Shown piece by piece: positions 16,854 through 26,207 of a stretch of 64,000 bases of DNA. The DNA comes from Salinibacterium sp. SWN248 (GTDB taxonomy: Bacteria > Actinomycetota > Actinomycetes > Actinomycetales > Microbacteriaceae), in assembly GCF_015864575.1 (NCBI RefSeq), contig NZ_JADYWW010000001.1, positions 1,077,719 through 1,141,718 of the forward strand, given 5' to 3'. The position numbers and the translations under genes were made by a program. Each line of letters starts with the position of its first letter. The first letter of the stretch is position 1. Under the pieces are notes generated by a model. That model was not told where the DNA came from. It saw only the letters and a list, made by a program, of their open reading frames with translations, and did not search any database.

Positions 16854-17704
16854 TCGGCAGTCAACGCTCCTGATTCAAAGGCGGCTTTAAGGGCCTGCTT
16901 CCAATCACGCATCGGATCAATCCCCGCATCGAGCCATGCATGGTGACCCAAAACAGAGAAGCCCGGTCGCGGAGCAGGCCGCGTGAAAGCTGAACTGTCG
17001 GTCGGCTTGACCCTATCAGGATCGAGCCCAGCACAGACGAATACGGCTTGAGCAAGATCGAACCAGCTAGCGCGGCCCGAGTTGGTGCCGTGGAAGATGC
17101 CAGCGGGTGTGCCAGCGTCGACGAGAGTAACAAGTTGAGCGGCGAGATCGCCCGTCCACGTGGGTTGGCCGTGCTGATCGTTGACTACCTCAAGAGTGTC
17201 GCGGTCAGCGGCCAGCTTCAGCATGGTGCGCGGAAAGCTGGAGCCGTTCTTGCCATACAGCCATGCCGTGCGCACGATTGCCGTGCGACCGGGGTTGTGC
17301 TCGAGTGCGAGCAACTCGCCGGCCGCCTTCGTGCGACCGTACGCCGATACCGGATGCCTAACCGCGTCTTCCGCGTAGGGCTCGGTAGCCGTGCCGTCGA
17401 ACACGTAATCCGTGGAGAGCTGCACGAGGCGTGCTCCGTGCGCTGCCGCGGCGAGGGCGAGGTTGTGGGGGCCGACAGCGTTGACGAGGTGAGCGTTCTC
17501 TTCGTCAGTTTCAGCGTCATCCACCCGGGTGTATGCGGACGCGTTGATGATGACATCGAATCCGCCCAGTACATCGAGGGCTGCGGCAGCATCGGTGATG
17601 TCGAGTTCGGCTCGCGTGAAACCGGTTGCATCGTGCTGCGCGAGAGCGAGCATGAGGTCGGTGCCGAGCATTCCGCCCGCACCGACAACAGCAATTCGGG
17701 TCAC
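16850..17704 (-). CDS. rmlD: dTDP-4-dehydrorhamnose reductase
   Basis: A 284-residue NAD(P)H-dependent reductase that performs the last step to dTDP-L-rhamnose. It shows the nucleotide loop GAGGMLG, STDYVFDG, and YGRTKAAGE with the catalytic Tyr-x3-Lys. GTG at 17704 is chosen because it overlaps the rmlB stop by 4 bases and starts directly before RIAVVGAGG; an in-frame start 33 bases upstream has no support. The other three rml genes are in the window, so the pathway is complete. Confidence 0.93.
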   Translation of the reverse strand: MTRIAVVGAGGMLGTDLMLALAQHDATGFTRAELDITDAAAALDVLGGFDVIINASAYTRVDDAETDEENAHLVNAVGPHNLALAAAAHGARLVQLSTDYVFDGTATEPYAEDAVRHPVSAYGRTKAAGELLALEHNPGRTAIVRTAWLYGKNGSSFPRTMLKLAADRDTLEVVNDQHGQPTWTGDLAAQLVTLVDAGTPAGIFHGTNSGRASWFDLAQAVFVCAGLDPDRVKPTDSSAFTRPAPRPGFSVLGHHAWLDAGIDPMRDWKQALKAAFESGALTAE

Positions 17705-18684
17705 AACGCAGCCTTTTCCTTGAGGGGTTCCCACCACTGGCGGTTATCCCGGTACCACTGCACAACGTCAGCGAGGCCCTGTTCGAACGGCACTTGGGGT
17801 GCGTAGCCGAGCTCTGACTGGATCTTGGAAATATCGACGCTGTAGCGCAGATCGTGGCCGAGGCGGTCCTCAACGCGATCAACCGACGACCAGTCTGTGC
17901 CGGTGTGGTCGAGCATCATCTGAGTGAGCTCCTTATTGGTGAGCTCAGTGCCGCCGCCAATGTTGTAAATTTCACCTGCGCGGCCGCCAGTGACGACGAG
18001 CGCGATGCCGCGGCAGTGGTCGTCGACATGCAGCCAGTCACGGATGTTGTTGCCCTCACCGTAGAGAGGCACGTGCTTGCCGTCGATCAAGTTTGTGACG
18101 AACAGCGGGATCAACTTTTCAGGGAAGTGATACGGGCCGTAGTTGTTCGAGCACCGTGTGATCGACACGTTGAGACCGTGCGTGCGGTAGTAGCTGCGCG
18201 CCAACAAATCGCTGCCCGCTTTCGACGCGGAATACGGGGAGTTGGGCTCGAGCGGCTGGAGTTCATCCCATGAACCTTCGGCAATCGAGCCGTAGACCTC
18301 ATCCGTCGACACATGAACGAATCGAGGCGTCTTCGCGCGGAGTGCAGCGTCGAGCAGGCGTTGGGTGCCAAGAACGTTGGTCTCGACGAATGCGCTCGCA
18401 TCGCGCACCGAGCGATCGACGTGGGACTCGGCAGCGAAGTGAACGATCGCGTCGATGTCGCCGAGAAGAGTGTCAAGAAGGTCGGCATCACGAATGTCGC
18501 CCTCGACGAAGCTGAAGCGAGGGGAATCGGCGACGGGAGCAAGATTTTCTAGGTTGCCGGAATAGGTGAGGGCATCGAGCACCACAACATCGGCGCCAGC
18601 GAGCCCGGGGTACTCATCCTGAAGGGTGCGGCGAACAAAGTTCGAGCCAATGAATCCGGCGCCGCCGGTCACGAGAAGCTTCAT
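17701..18684 (-). CDS. rmlB: dTDP-glucose 4,6-dehydratase
   Basis: A 327-residue extended short-chain dehydrogenase that converts dTDP-glucose to the 4-keto-6-deoxy intermediate. TGGAGFIGSNF binds NAD, followed by HFAAESHVDRS, the catalytic STDEVYG segment and YSASKAGSD with the Tyr/Lys pair, then RCSNNYGPYHFPEKLIP. These are diagnostic for RmlB. The ATG overlaps the stop of the upstream epimerase gene by 4 bases, so it is translated from the same message as rmlD and the glycosyltransferase. Confidence 0.95.
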   Translation of the reverse strand: MKLLVTGGAGFIGSNFVRRTLQDEYPGLAGADVVVLDALTYSGNLENLAPVADSPRFSFVEGDIRDADLLDTLLGDIDAIVHFAAESHVDRSVRDASAFVETNVLGTQRLLDAALRAKTPRFVHVSTDEVYGSIAEGSWDELQPLEPNSPYSASKAGSDLLARSYYRTHGLNVSITRCSNNYGPYHFPEKLIPLFVTNLIDGKHVPLYGEGNNIRDWLHVDDHCRGIALVVTGGRAGEIYNIGGGTELTNKELTQMMLDHTGTDWSSVDRVEDRLGHDLRYSVDISKIQSELGYAPQVPFEQGLADVVQWYRDNRQWWEPLKEKAAL

Positions 18685-19694
18685 GAAGGGTTCCTGTCGT
18701 TCGAGGGCGTGGAGCCGGTGGTGGATGCCGCAGCACCCGTGTGGGGGAACTCCGAAGCAAGCGTGCGCTTGAGTGCATCCTGCAAGGAGTACGTCGCGGT
18801 ATAGCCGGAGCTGCGCAAGCGATCGGTGTTCACTGTCGTGTCGGCCGCAAACTTGCGAATACGCACCGCGCTGATCGGAAACGTGCGTCGGGTGATTTTA
18901 GCCGCAGCATCGAAAACATAGCCCGCAGCTATCCCCAAGGGGAGCGGCAAACGAAGGCCGCTGGCGGCGTGCACGTTCATTTCGTCGCGCAGGATCGAGA
19001 TGAGTTCCTTGGTGGAGAGGTCGGGCTTGTCTGCGAAGTTTCGGATCTCGATGCCGGTGGGGGCATCCAGCCGGCTCGCGATGTAGCCCACGATGTTGCC
19101 GACATACGACATCGACTTCTTGTTGTCGCCCTTGCCGACCATGATGAAGCGGCCAGACGAGACTTGCTTGGCGAGGTTGTAGACGTTGCCACGGTTGCCC
19201 TCGCCGAAAACGACAGAGGGACGCACAATAGCCAACGAGCGTGAGGCATCCGCGTTCGCCCAAGCACTGAACACGCCTTCGGCGGCCAACTTGGAGCGGC
19301 CGTATTCATTAAACGGTTCTGGCACGGAGTCTTCGGCCGCGTCATTCTTGTCGAGGCCATAAATTGCAACGGTGCTGGTGAAAACGATACGACGGATGTC
19401 GTTGGCTTCGGCAGCAGCAATGAGAGCGTGCGCTCCGCCGACATTCACCTCGGTGTAGAGGCTCAGTGGGGAGACATCGTCGCGGTGTTCGGCGGCAAGA
19501 TTGATGATTGCGTCGTGACCAACACTGGCGGTCGTGAGTTCATCCGCCGAGCGCACGTCTCCGGTAACGGACTGTTCAGGAAAGAGCGCGGAAACCTGGC
19601 GGTCAAAGTTGGTGAATGTGTGGCCCTGTTCGTGCAGGGTTTCGAGCAGGCGAGTGCCGATAAAGCCACTACCGCCGACGACGAGAATCTTCAT
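18681..19694 (-). CDS. NAD-dependent epimerase/dehydratase
   Basis: A 337-residue extended short-chain dehydrogenase. The N-terminus KILVVGGSGFIGTRLL is the cofactor fold and NEYGRSKLAAEG supplies the catalytic Tyr-x3-Lys. The substrate is probably a nucleotide sugar or lipid-linked sugar; close relatives in other surface-sugar loci are annotated as UDP-glucose epimerases or dTDP-sugar reductases. The start was moved 75 bases inside the open frame to the ATG at 19694, which begins the Rossmann fold. It leads into rmlB with a 4-base overlap. Specificity is unknown. Confidence 0.8.
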   Translation of the reverse strand: MKILVVGGSGFIGTRLLETLHEQGHTFTNFDRQVSALFPEQSVTGDVRSADELTTASVGHDAIINLAAEHRDDVSPLSLYTEVNVGGAHALIAAAEANDIRRIVFTSTVAIYGLDKNDAAEDSVPEPFNEYGRSKLAAEGVFSAWANADASRSLAIVRPSVVFGEGNRGNVYNLAKQVSSGRFIMVGKGDNKKSMSYVGNIVGYIASRLDAPTGIEIRNFADKPDLSTKELISILRDEMNVHAASGLRLPLPLGIAAGYVFDAAAKITRRTFPISAVRIRKFAADTTVNTDRLRSSGYTATYSLQDALKRTLASEFPHTGAAASTTGSTPSNDRNPS

Positions 19695-19729
19695 AATGTT
19701 GTTTTCTCTCTTTGCGACAGATTTTTTGT

Positions 19730-20668
19730 TCACCAGACACCCGTGCTGATCAACAGCGCAATTATCCACTGATCTCTTGGGCGTCGCCTGAGTTGTGACG
19801 CGCGGCGAGCGAGAGCAAAGCGGGCACGCAGGTTTCGTTTCTCGACGAGCTCACTCATCCGCTCGATTTCGGGTCGATGAGCATCGTCAGCCACACGGAG
19901 CGCGATGCCGGCCAAGAGTCGTGCTTGACCGCGGTGCCACTGCTCTCGCACGAGTGCTAGACGGGAGAATGCGGAACGCGCACCGACGTTGGCGCCCATG
20001 ACGTTGGCGTCATGTTGGCGATATTCCACGGTGGGTACCGCATCGATGTGCCAGGTCCAGCCCTTGGCGCGGGCCACAACGTAGAGCAACCAGTCGTGAT
20101 ACTGCGGCAGCGGGGCGGCGTCGGCAGCATCGAGCAGCTCACGCGTGACCGCAACGAGGCGGTTCGACATCAGAAAGGTGGAGCCGGGGCCGGGGCTCTC
20201 AAGCAGGTAGTCAAAGCGGCGCTGCGGAAAATCCTTCTTGACGAGGCTGCGTTCGCCCTCGGCAGTGAACGACGTGACGTTTGAGGAGACTCCGTCGGCA
20301 CCCAACTCTTGGCTCAAGCGCACGTGGGTCGCAAGTTTCGTCGGGATCCAAATATCGTCTTGATCGCAGAATGCGTAGAACTCGCGGTCAGCGGGGGAAA
20401 GTTGCACGAGGCGGTAGAAGTTCGCGGCGGCACTGCCCGAAGCACCATCACTCGGGATGACGGTCAGGCGTGGCTCGGAAGCGGCGCGGTCGACCAACCA
20501 CTCGGCGGTGCCATCGGTCGAGGCGTCATCGCGGGCGAAGATTTCGACCTCAACACCCTCTTGAGCGAGCACACTATCGAGCTGCTCGGGAAGCCAGCGA
20601 CGACCGTTGTGGGTCGCCAGCAGTACAGCGACGCGGGGGAGCACCCCAGGGGTGAGATCGGCAGGCAT
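19730..20668 (-). CDS. Glycosyltransferase family 2 protein (rhamnosyltransferase-like)
   Basis: A 312-residue GT-A glycosyltransferase. The fold begins VAVLLATHNGRRWLPEQLDSVL, with ARDDASTDGT, and then FCDQDDIWIP, whose acidic residues bind metal and sugar nucleotide. DWLLYVVA and a YRQHDANVMG segment match bacterial rhamnosyltransferases. It is divergent from a second enzyme of the same type at 20735, separated by 66 bases. The last 20 residues include a hydrophobic WIIALLIS end. The position at the head of the rmlB-rmlD operon supports rhamnose as donor. Confidence 0.87.
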   Translation of the reverse strand: MPADLTPGVLPRVAVLLATHNGRRWLPEQLDSVLAQEGVEVEIFARDDASTDGTAEWLVDRAASEPRLTVIPSDGASGSAAANFYRLVQLSPADREFYAFCDQDDIWIPTKLATHVRLSQELGADGVSSNVTSFTAEGERSLVKKDFPQRRFDYLLESPGPGSTFLMSNRLVAVTRELLDAADAAPLPQYHDWLLYVVARAKGWTWHIDAVPTVEYRQHDANVMGANVGARSAFSRLALVREQWHRGQARLLAGIALRVADDAHRPEIERMSELVEKRNLRARFALARRASQLRRRPRDQWIIALLISTGVW

Positions 20669-20722
20669 AACTCACCAATGATAGTTGGCTTGGCGCTGCG
20701 CGCGACGGAAGACGCTGCGCCT

Positions 20723-20728
20723 TAAGCT
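20723..20728 (+). promoter_or_regulatory. -10 box for a leaderless glycosyltransferase transcript
   Basis: TAAGCT is separated by 6 bases (GGAGCC) from the ATG at 20735. The GGAG within the spacer is too close to the ATG to be a normal ribosome site. Confidence 0.58.
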
Positions 20729-20734
20729 GGAGCC

Positions 20735-21727
20735 ATGAGCGCGCCCGAGTCCACCCCCAGCATCTCGGTGGCTCTGTGCACCCACAATGGTGCCGCGTAT
20801 ATCGAAGAACAGCTCGTCAGCATCCTCGAGCAGCAGCCTGGGCCGACGCAATTAGTCGTGTCGGATGACGCCTCACTCGATGATACGATTGTTCGCGTTC
20901 GCGAGGTTGCAGCCCGCTATCCCGCGGTGCAGCTCACGGTGTTCGAAAACACCCCACCCCTCGGCGTGACCAAAAACTTCGAACAAGCGATCCGCGCGTG
21001 CACGGGCGACCTCATTGCGTTGAGCGATCAGGATGACGTCTGGCACGCGGGCCGGCTCGCGCTTTTTGCGGCCGAGTTTGTGGCGCATCCGGCCGTGGCG
21101 CTCATTCACAGCGACGCGCGTCTCGTTGATGGTGGGGGAGCCCCGCTCGGGCACACGCTGTCGGGAGCGCTCGGAGTGAGCAGTGGCGAAGTGGCGAGCA
21201 TCCATGCAGGCGACGCGTTCTCGGTGATGCTGCGCCGCAACCTGGTCACGGGCGCCTGCACCGTTTTTCGTCGTAGCCTCGTCGAGTTCGCGGCGCCATT
21301 CCCGCCGTCGTGGGTTCACGACGAATGGCTCGGCATCATCGCGGCAGCCGTGGCGTCAACAGACTTCGTCGAGCAACCCACGATCGACTACCGGCAACAC
21401 GGATCGAACCAGATTGGCGCGACGAAGCTCTCGCTCGCCGGAAAATTCGGGCGCATGATGGAGCCTCGGCGTGACCGCAACGCCCGTCTAGAAACGAATA
21501 TGACCGTGCTGGTCGATCGTTTACAGCGGCTCGGAGCACGCGTCAGCGATGACAAGGTGAATCGCGCACTGGCCAAGCTGGAGCACGAACGCATGCGCAA
21601 TGCGCTGCCGGAAGGGCGGCTGCGTCGTATTCCTTCCGTGGCCCGCGCCTTCGTTGCCGGCCAGTACGGCCGCTACTCGCGTGGCCCGCTCGACGCCGTA
21701 CGTGACGTTCTTCAGCCCGTCGACTAA
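20735..21727 (+). CDS. Glycosyltransferase family 2 protein (rhamnosyltransferase-like)
   Basis: A 330-residue GT-A enzyme similar in layout to the divergent neighbour: ISVALCTHNGAAYIEEQLVSIL, VVSDDASLDDT, ALSDQDDVWHAGR as the metal/nucleotide site, then VHDEWLGIIAA and a DYRQHGSNQIGA segment. The two probably descend from one gene and may add successive sugars. It is followed after about 50 bases by rmlC under its own promoter. Confidence 0.87.
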   Translation: MSAPESTPSISVALCTHNGAAYIEEQLVSILEQQPGPTQLVVSDDASLDDTIVRVREVAARYPAVQLTVFENTPPLGVTKNFEQAIRACTGDLIALSDQDDVWHAGRLALFAAEFVAHPAVALIHSDARLVDGGGAPLGHTLSGALGVSSGEVASIHAGDAFSVMLRRNLVTGACTVFRRSLVEFAAPFPPSWVHDEWLGIIAAAVASTDFVEQPTIDYRQHGSNQIGATKLSLAGKFGRMMEPRRDRNARLETNMTVLVDRLQRLGARVSDDKVNRALAKLEHERMRNALPEGRLRRIPSVARAFVAGQYGRYSRGPLDAVRDVLQPVD

Positions 21728-21767
21728 CTCTCTGAGCATCCTGAACCGCCCGCTAAGGCTCGCCGGG

Positions 21768-21773
21768 TAGGAT
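21768..21773 (+). promoter_or_regulatory. -10 box for a leaderless rmlC transcript
   Basis: TAGGAT is separated by 7 bases from the GTG at 21781. It would drive rmlC, rmlA and the following glycosyltransferase. Confidence 0.62.
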
Positions 21774-21780
21774 TCCGGGT

Positions 21781-22392
21781 GTGCAGATACGTGAACTCTC
21801 GGTGCCTGATTCCTACGAAATCACCCCCAAACAATTCGCTGACGACCGCGGCGTTTTCTTGGAGTGGTACCGCTTCGACAAGCTTGAAGAGGTAGTGGGG
21901 CACCCGCTCGACCTTCGGCAGGCCAATACTTCGGTCTCTCAGCGTGGCGTTGTGCGGGGCATCCACTATGCGGATGTTCCTCCCGGGCAAGGCAAGTACG
22001 TCACGGTCACGCACGGCCGCGGCATCGATTTCGTTGTCGATATCCGCGAAGGGTCGCCGACCTTTGGCCAGTGGGACTCGGTCATCCTCGACACCGTCGA
22101 CCGTCGTGCCGTTTATGTTGCTGAGGGTCTTGGCCACGCGTTCATCGCGCTCACTGACGACGCCACTCTCACCTACCTCGTAAGCGACGTGTACAAGCCA
22201 GGAGCCGAACACGACATCAACGTGCTCGACCCGGAGATCGGCTTGGTCTTCCCGCCCGAGCTCGGTGACCTCGTTCTCTCGCCCAAAGATAAGATTGCGC
22301 CCACCCTTGCCGAACGCCTCGCCGATGGCTCACTGCCGTCGTACGCGGCCGTCAAGGAGTACTACGAGGCGAACCGAAAGGAACGCAACTAA
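21781..22392 (+). CDS. rmlC: dTDP-4-dehydrorhamnose 3,5-epimerase
   Basis: A 203-residue cupin that epimerises the 4-keto sugar at C3 and C5 before the RmlD step. [29 protein letters not shown] (with the catalytic His of RGIHY), and [13 protein letters not shown] are the expected motifs. The start is the leaderless GTG at 21781. It overlaps rmlA by one base (TAATG). Confidence 0.95.
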   Translation: MQIRELSVPDSYEITPKQFADDRGVFLEWYRFDKLEEVVGHPLDLRQANTSVSQRGVVRGIHYADVPPGQGKYVTVTHGRGIDFVVDIREGSPTFGQWDSVILDTVDRRAVYVAEGLGHAFIALTDDATLTYLVSDVYKPGAEHDINVLDPEIGLVFPPELGDLVLSPKDKIAPTLAERLADGSLPSYAAVKEYYEANRKERN

Positions 22393-23261
22393 TGCGCGGA
22401 ATCATCCTGGCCGGCGGTAGTGGAACGCGCCTCTGGCCCATCACCAAGGGCATCTCCAAGCAGCTCATGCCCATCTACGACAAGCCGATGGTCTACTACC
22501 CCTTGTCGACGTTGATGAGTGCGGGCATCCGCGAAATTTTGATCATCACGACTCCGGATGACCAAGCCCAGTTCCAGCGCCTCTTGGGCGATGGCAGCGA
22601 GCTCGGCATCGAACTGTCGTATGCCGTGCAGCCCTCGCCGGACGGGCTCGCGCAGGCATTCATCATTGGCGAAGAGTTCATTGGCGACGAAAAGGTCGCG
22701 CTCGTCTTGGGCGACAACATTTTCCATGGCATGGGGCTCGGTTCGAACCTGCGCCAGCACAACGACATCGACGGTTCGCTGATCTTCGCGTACCACGTGC
22801 GCAATCCGCGCGCCTACGGTGTCGTCGAATTCGACGAGAACTTCATCGCGCAGTCGATCGAAGAGAAGCCGCTCGAGCCCAAGAGCAACTACGCGGTGCC
22901 CGGCCTCTACTTCTACGACAACTCGGTGATCGAGATCGCCAAGTCGATCACGCCGAGTGCTCGTGGTGAACTCGAAATCTCGACCATCAATGAGCGCTAC
23001 CTCAGTGAAGGCAAGCTGCAGGTCAACGTGCTTGACCGTGGTACGGCCTGGCTCGACACCGGAACCTTCGAGTCGATGGTTCAGGCCACCGAATTCGTGC
23101 GCGTCATTGAAGACCGCCAGGGCTACAAGATCGGCTGCATCGAAGAGATCGCGTGGCGCGCTGGCTGGATTTCGGATGACCAGCTCGCCGCCCTCGCCGC
23201 CCCTCTCGTCAAGAGTGGGTATGGCGTTTACCTCGAAGGACTGTTGGCGGCAACGAAGTGA
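22392..23261 (+). CDS. rmlA: Glucose-1-phosphate thymidylyltransferase
   Basis: A 289-residue nucleotidyltransferase that joins dTTP and glucose-1-phosphate, the first and feedback-inhibited step to dTDP-rhamnose. The N-terminus [13 protein letters not shown] with [12 protein letters not shown] is diagnostic, as are LGDNIFHG and [13 protein letters not shown]. Length matches the short RmlA class. AAGGAA precedes the ATG. The stop overlaps the GTG of the next glycosyltransferase by 4 bases. Confidence 0.96.
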   Translation: MRGIILAGGSGTRLWPITKGISKQLMPIYDKPMVYYPLSTLMSAGIREILIITTPDDQAQFQRLLGDGSELGIELSYAVQPSPDGLAQAFIIGEEFIGDEKVALVLGDNIFHGMGLGSNLRQHNDIDGSLIFAYHVRNPRAYGVVEFDENFIAQSIEEKPLEPKSNYAVPGLYFYDNSVIEIAKSITPSARGELEISTINERYLSEGKLQVNVLDRGTAWLDTGTFESMVQATEFVRVIEDRQGYKIGCIEEIAWRAGWISDDQLAALAAPLVKSGYGVYLEGLLAATK

Positions 23262-24613
23262 CTCGCGTACTGATCATCACGGGTGACCCAATCGGTCCCC
23301 GGATGGCCGGCCCCGCGATTCGCTCGTGGAACATGGCTCTCGCGCTCGCCGAAGCGGGCAACGAGGTCACGCTCATGACGACGACCAAGCTTCAGCCGGT
23401 GGATGCTCCCTTCGAGCTCACGCTCGTCACGCCGGGGGAGAACGACGCCTTCGCGAAACTCGAACAGTGGTGCGATGTTGTGGTCTTCCAAGGCCACGCC
23501 ATGCGCCAGTTCGAGGTGTTGCGTACGACAGACAAGATCACCGTCGTCGATATTTACGACCCCATGCATCTCGAAATGCTTGAGCAGGGACGCGAACTTG
23601 CGCGTGCCACGTGGGAGCTTCGCGTCACGACCGCTACTGAGGTGCTCAACGAGCAGCTCGCGCTCGGCGACTTCTTCATGTGCGCCTCCGAACGCCAACG
23701 CCTGTTCTACTTCGGCCAGATGGCCGCCCTCGGGCGCCTCAGTCCCACTACGTACGAAAATGACCCGCACCTCGAAGGCCTTCTCAGCGTGGTGCCGTTC
23801 GGGCTCGAAGGCACACCACCCGCCCACGAGCGCAACACCCTCAAGGGTGTTCTGCCGGGCATCAACGCCGACGACAAGCTCATGATCTGGGGCGGCGGCG
23901 TCTACAGCTGGTTCGACCCCAAGACTCTGATCCGCGCCGTCGCGAAGCTGGCTGAAACTCGCGACACGGCCAAGCTCTACTTTCTCGGCACCCGGCATCC
24001 GGGAGTCGACCAGATGGGCATCGTGCGCGAATCACACGATTTGGCGAGCGAACTCGGCGCACTCGACACCTCGGTGTTCTTCAACGAGGAGTGGGTCGAC
24101 TATGCCGACCGCCAAAATTATCTGACCGAAGCGGATGCCGGCGTCAGTACCCACATGTCGCATATTGAGACCACGTTCTCGTTCCGCACTCGCATCCTCG
24201 ACTATCTCTGGGCTGGCCTGCCTATGGTGGTTACCGAGGGCGACAGCTTTGCTGATCTCATCGAGACCGAGGGCCTTGGTCTTACCGTTCCCGCCCGGGA
24301 CGTGGATGCTCTCGCCGCAGCCCTCGACCGGGTGCTGTACGACGACGCCTTCATCGCCGAGTGCAAGCGCAACGTCGCGCGCGTTCGTGAAGACTTCTAC
24401 TGGAAGCGCACCCTTGAGCCTTTGGTGAATTTTGTGGCGAACCCGCAACACGCCGCAGACCACGCCGAAACGCGTCGTCGTGGGGTTGCACTCGGAGGCA
24501 AGGTGCGCAAGCCCTACGGCCTGCGGCACGACCTCCGGATGGCGTGGCATCACTTGCGCCATACCGGCGTGAAGGCGACTCTGGGCAAGGCGGTTGCGCG
24601 GCTGCGTCGCTAG
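23258..24613 (+). CDS. Glycosyltransferase family 4 protein
   Basis: A 451-residue GT-B enzyme. The N-domain begins [21 protein letters not shown], typical of enzymes that bind a sugar-lipid acceptor near the membrane. The C-domain has [20 protein letters not shown] and the [23 protein letters not shown] stretch, followed by [15 protein letters not shown]. It is the third gene of the rmlC-rmlA transcript, so dTDP-rhamnose is a likely but unproven donor. The C-terminal 50 residues are very basic (HHLRH, RLRR) and may hold it at the membrane surface. Confidence 0.87.
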   Translation: MTRVLIITGDPIGPRMAGPAIRSWNMALALAEAGNEVTLMTTTKLQPVDAPFELTLVTPGENDAFAKLEQWCDVVVFQGHAMRQFEVLRTTDKITVVDIYDPMHLEMLEQGRELARATWELRVTTATEVLNEQLALGDFFMCASERQRLFYFGQMAALGRLSPTTYENDPHLEGLLSVVPFGLEGTPPAHERNTLKGVLPGINADDKLMIWGGGVYSWFDPKTLIRAVAKLAETRDTAKLYFLGTRHPGVDQMGIVRESHDLASELGALDTSVFFNEEWVDYADRQNYLTEADAGVSTHMSHIETTFSFRTRILDYLWAGLPMVVTEGDSFADLIETEGLGLTVPARDVDALAAALDRVLYDDAFIAECKRNVARVREDFYWKRTLEPLVNFVANPQHAADHAETRRRGVALGGKVRKPYGLRHDLRMAWHHLRHTGVKATLGKAVARLRR

Positions 24614-24648
24614 CTTTCTCTCACAGCGTTCTCCCGACTTCGGGGCGT

Positions 24649-24654
24649 TAGCTT
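24649..24654 (+). promoter_or_regulatory. -10 box for a leaderless transcript of the first DUF2142 gene
   Basis: TAGCTT is separated by 6 bases (TGTCGA) from the ATG at 24661. Confidence 0.62.
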
Positions 24655-24660
24655 TGTCGA

Positions 24661-26193
24661 ATGTTGACTGGCGTGCGCTCTGTGCTGTCGCGAACACACC
24701 GTCAGTTCGGGATGTTCGTGGCACCCCTTCTGGTGTTCGTCGCGCTCGCCGCTTGGGCACTCTCCTCGCCAGTTGGCGCGAGCCCCGACGATGACTTTCA
24801 TCTCACCAGTATCTGGTGCGCGACCGGCGATTCTCAGTACTGTGCTCCCAGCGGAGACCCCGGCACCAGGCTCCTTCCCCCGGCGGTAGCTAACCCGGCC
24901 TGCTTCGCGTACGACGCTGACAAGAGCGCCGGCTGTCAGAACCGCATCGACTTCACCGCTGGTGCCACTGAAGAAACCGAGCGCGGCAACTTTGCTGGCG
25001 GCTACCCGGTCGTCTACTACGGCACCATGAGCATTTTTGTGGGCCCGGATGTTCACGCCTCCGTGCTCGTGATGCGACTGGTCAATATCGCTCTCTTCGT
25101 TGGCCTAGGCACTGCGCTCTATCTGCTCCTGCCCGTCAACCGCCGCCAAATTTTGATCTGGCAGTGGGCACTCACGACCGTCCCACTTGGGCTATTCGTG
25201 CTCGCATCCAACAATCCGAGCTCATGGGCCATCATGGGCGTTGGCTATGGGTGGCTCGCTCTGCTCGGCTTCTACGAGGCGCGCGGGCGCAAGCGGGTCG
25301 CGCTTGGCGCGCTCTATCTGCTGGGGGCTGTGATGGCATCCGGTTCTCGAAGTGACGCGACGGTTCTGTTCATTATCGCTACCTTCGCCGCAGTGCTTTT
25401 GTCTGCTCATCGCACGCGTCGATTCTGGCTGTCGTCGATTCTGCCGCTCGTGGGCTTCGCTATCTGTGCGTTGCTGTTTCGGGCTTCGAGGTCGACGGAT
25501 GCTGTGACCAGCGGTCTCGGCGAGCAGCTGGGGGTCGGTGCGATCGTCCAGCGCATCGCCTACAACCTCACGGAGGTTCCCTCGATTTGGACCGGCATCT
25601 TCGGTCAGTCGTGGGGGTTGGGATGGCTTGATACATCAATGCCCGCAGTGGTCTGGGCGAGTGGCCTTGCCGCAATAATCGGTGCCGGGTTTGTTGCGGC
25701 GCGGGCGAGTTCAGCGCGCAAGTCTTTCGTGGTGGTGGTGGGGGCGACTGCGCTGGCATTGATTCCCGTAATTTTGCTTGTGCTCTCAGGAAAGGACGTC
25801 GGCGATGACTACCAGCCGCGCTATCTCCTTCCTCTCATCGTCGTTTTCATCGGAGCCGTATTCTTCACTGGAGGGACGCAGCAGGTGCGTCTCTCGCGCG
25901 TGCAAACGTGGCTCATCGTCGTTGCCCTGTCGGGAGCACAATTCATTGCGTTGTATCTCAATACGCGTCGTTACGTCACGGGAATCGATGCGCTGAGCCC
26001 CGATCTCGATGCCGGTCGTGAGTGGTGGTGGAATCTCATCATCACGCCCAACATTGCCTGGATCGTCGGGTCTCTCTGCTTCGCCGGGGCGCTTGCCCTG
26101 TTACTTCCCGCGCACCGGGCCACCCGTCTCACCGCAAATGGCGGTGAGACGGTGAACAATTCAGAACCGCCGCGCGTCGTTAGTGGTCTCTGA
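24661..26193 (+). CDS. DUF2142 polytopic membrane protein
   Basis: A 510-residue integral membrane protein with about ten hydrophobic segments. After the first (about 19-37) comes a conserved extracytoplasmic loop with PDDDFHL (42-48) followed by SIWCATGD and further cysteines. The last loop carries PRYLLPLIV. DUF2142 proteins resemble polytopic GT-C glycosyltransferases in layout, where an acidic pair after the first helix is catalytic; here that role is inferred. A tandem paralogue follows. The locus suggests it adds a sugar from a polyprenyl carrier outside the membrane. Confidence 0.82.
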   Translation: MLTGVRSVLSRTHRQFGMFVAPLLVFVALAAWALSSPVGASPDDDFHLTSIWCATGDSQYCAPSGDPGTRLLPPAVANPACFAYDADKSAGCQNRIDFTAGATEETERGNFAGGYPVVYYGTMSIFVGPDVHASVLVMRLVNIALFVGLGTALYLLLPVNRRQILIWQWALTTVPLGLFVLASNNPSSWAIMGVGYGWLALLGFYEARGRKRVALGALYLLGAVMASGSRSDATVLFIIATFAAVLLSAHRTRRFWLSSILPLVGFAICALLFRASRSTDAVTSGLGEQLGVGAIVQRIAYNLTEVPSIWTGIFGQSWGLGWLDTSMPAVVWASGLAAIIGAGFVAARASSARKSFVVVVGATALALIPVILLVLSGKDVGDDYQPRYLLPLIVVFIGAVFFTGGTQQVRLSRVQTWLIVVALSGAQFIALYLNTRRYVTGIDALSPDLDAGREWWWNLIITPNIAWIVGSLCFAGALALLLPAHRATRLTANGGETVNNSEPPRVVSGL

Positions 26194-26195
26194 GA

Positions 26196-26201
26196 TAGCC
26201 T
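26196..26201 (+). promoter_or_regulatory. -10 box for a leaderless transcript of the second DUF2142 gene
   Basis: TAGCCT is separated by 6 bases (GTACGG) from the ATG at 26208. It begins 3 bases after the stop of the first DUF2142 gene, so the second copy has its own promoter. Confidence 0.62.
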
Positions 26202-26207
26202 GTACGG

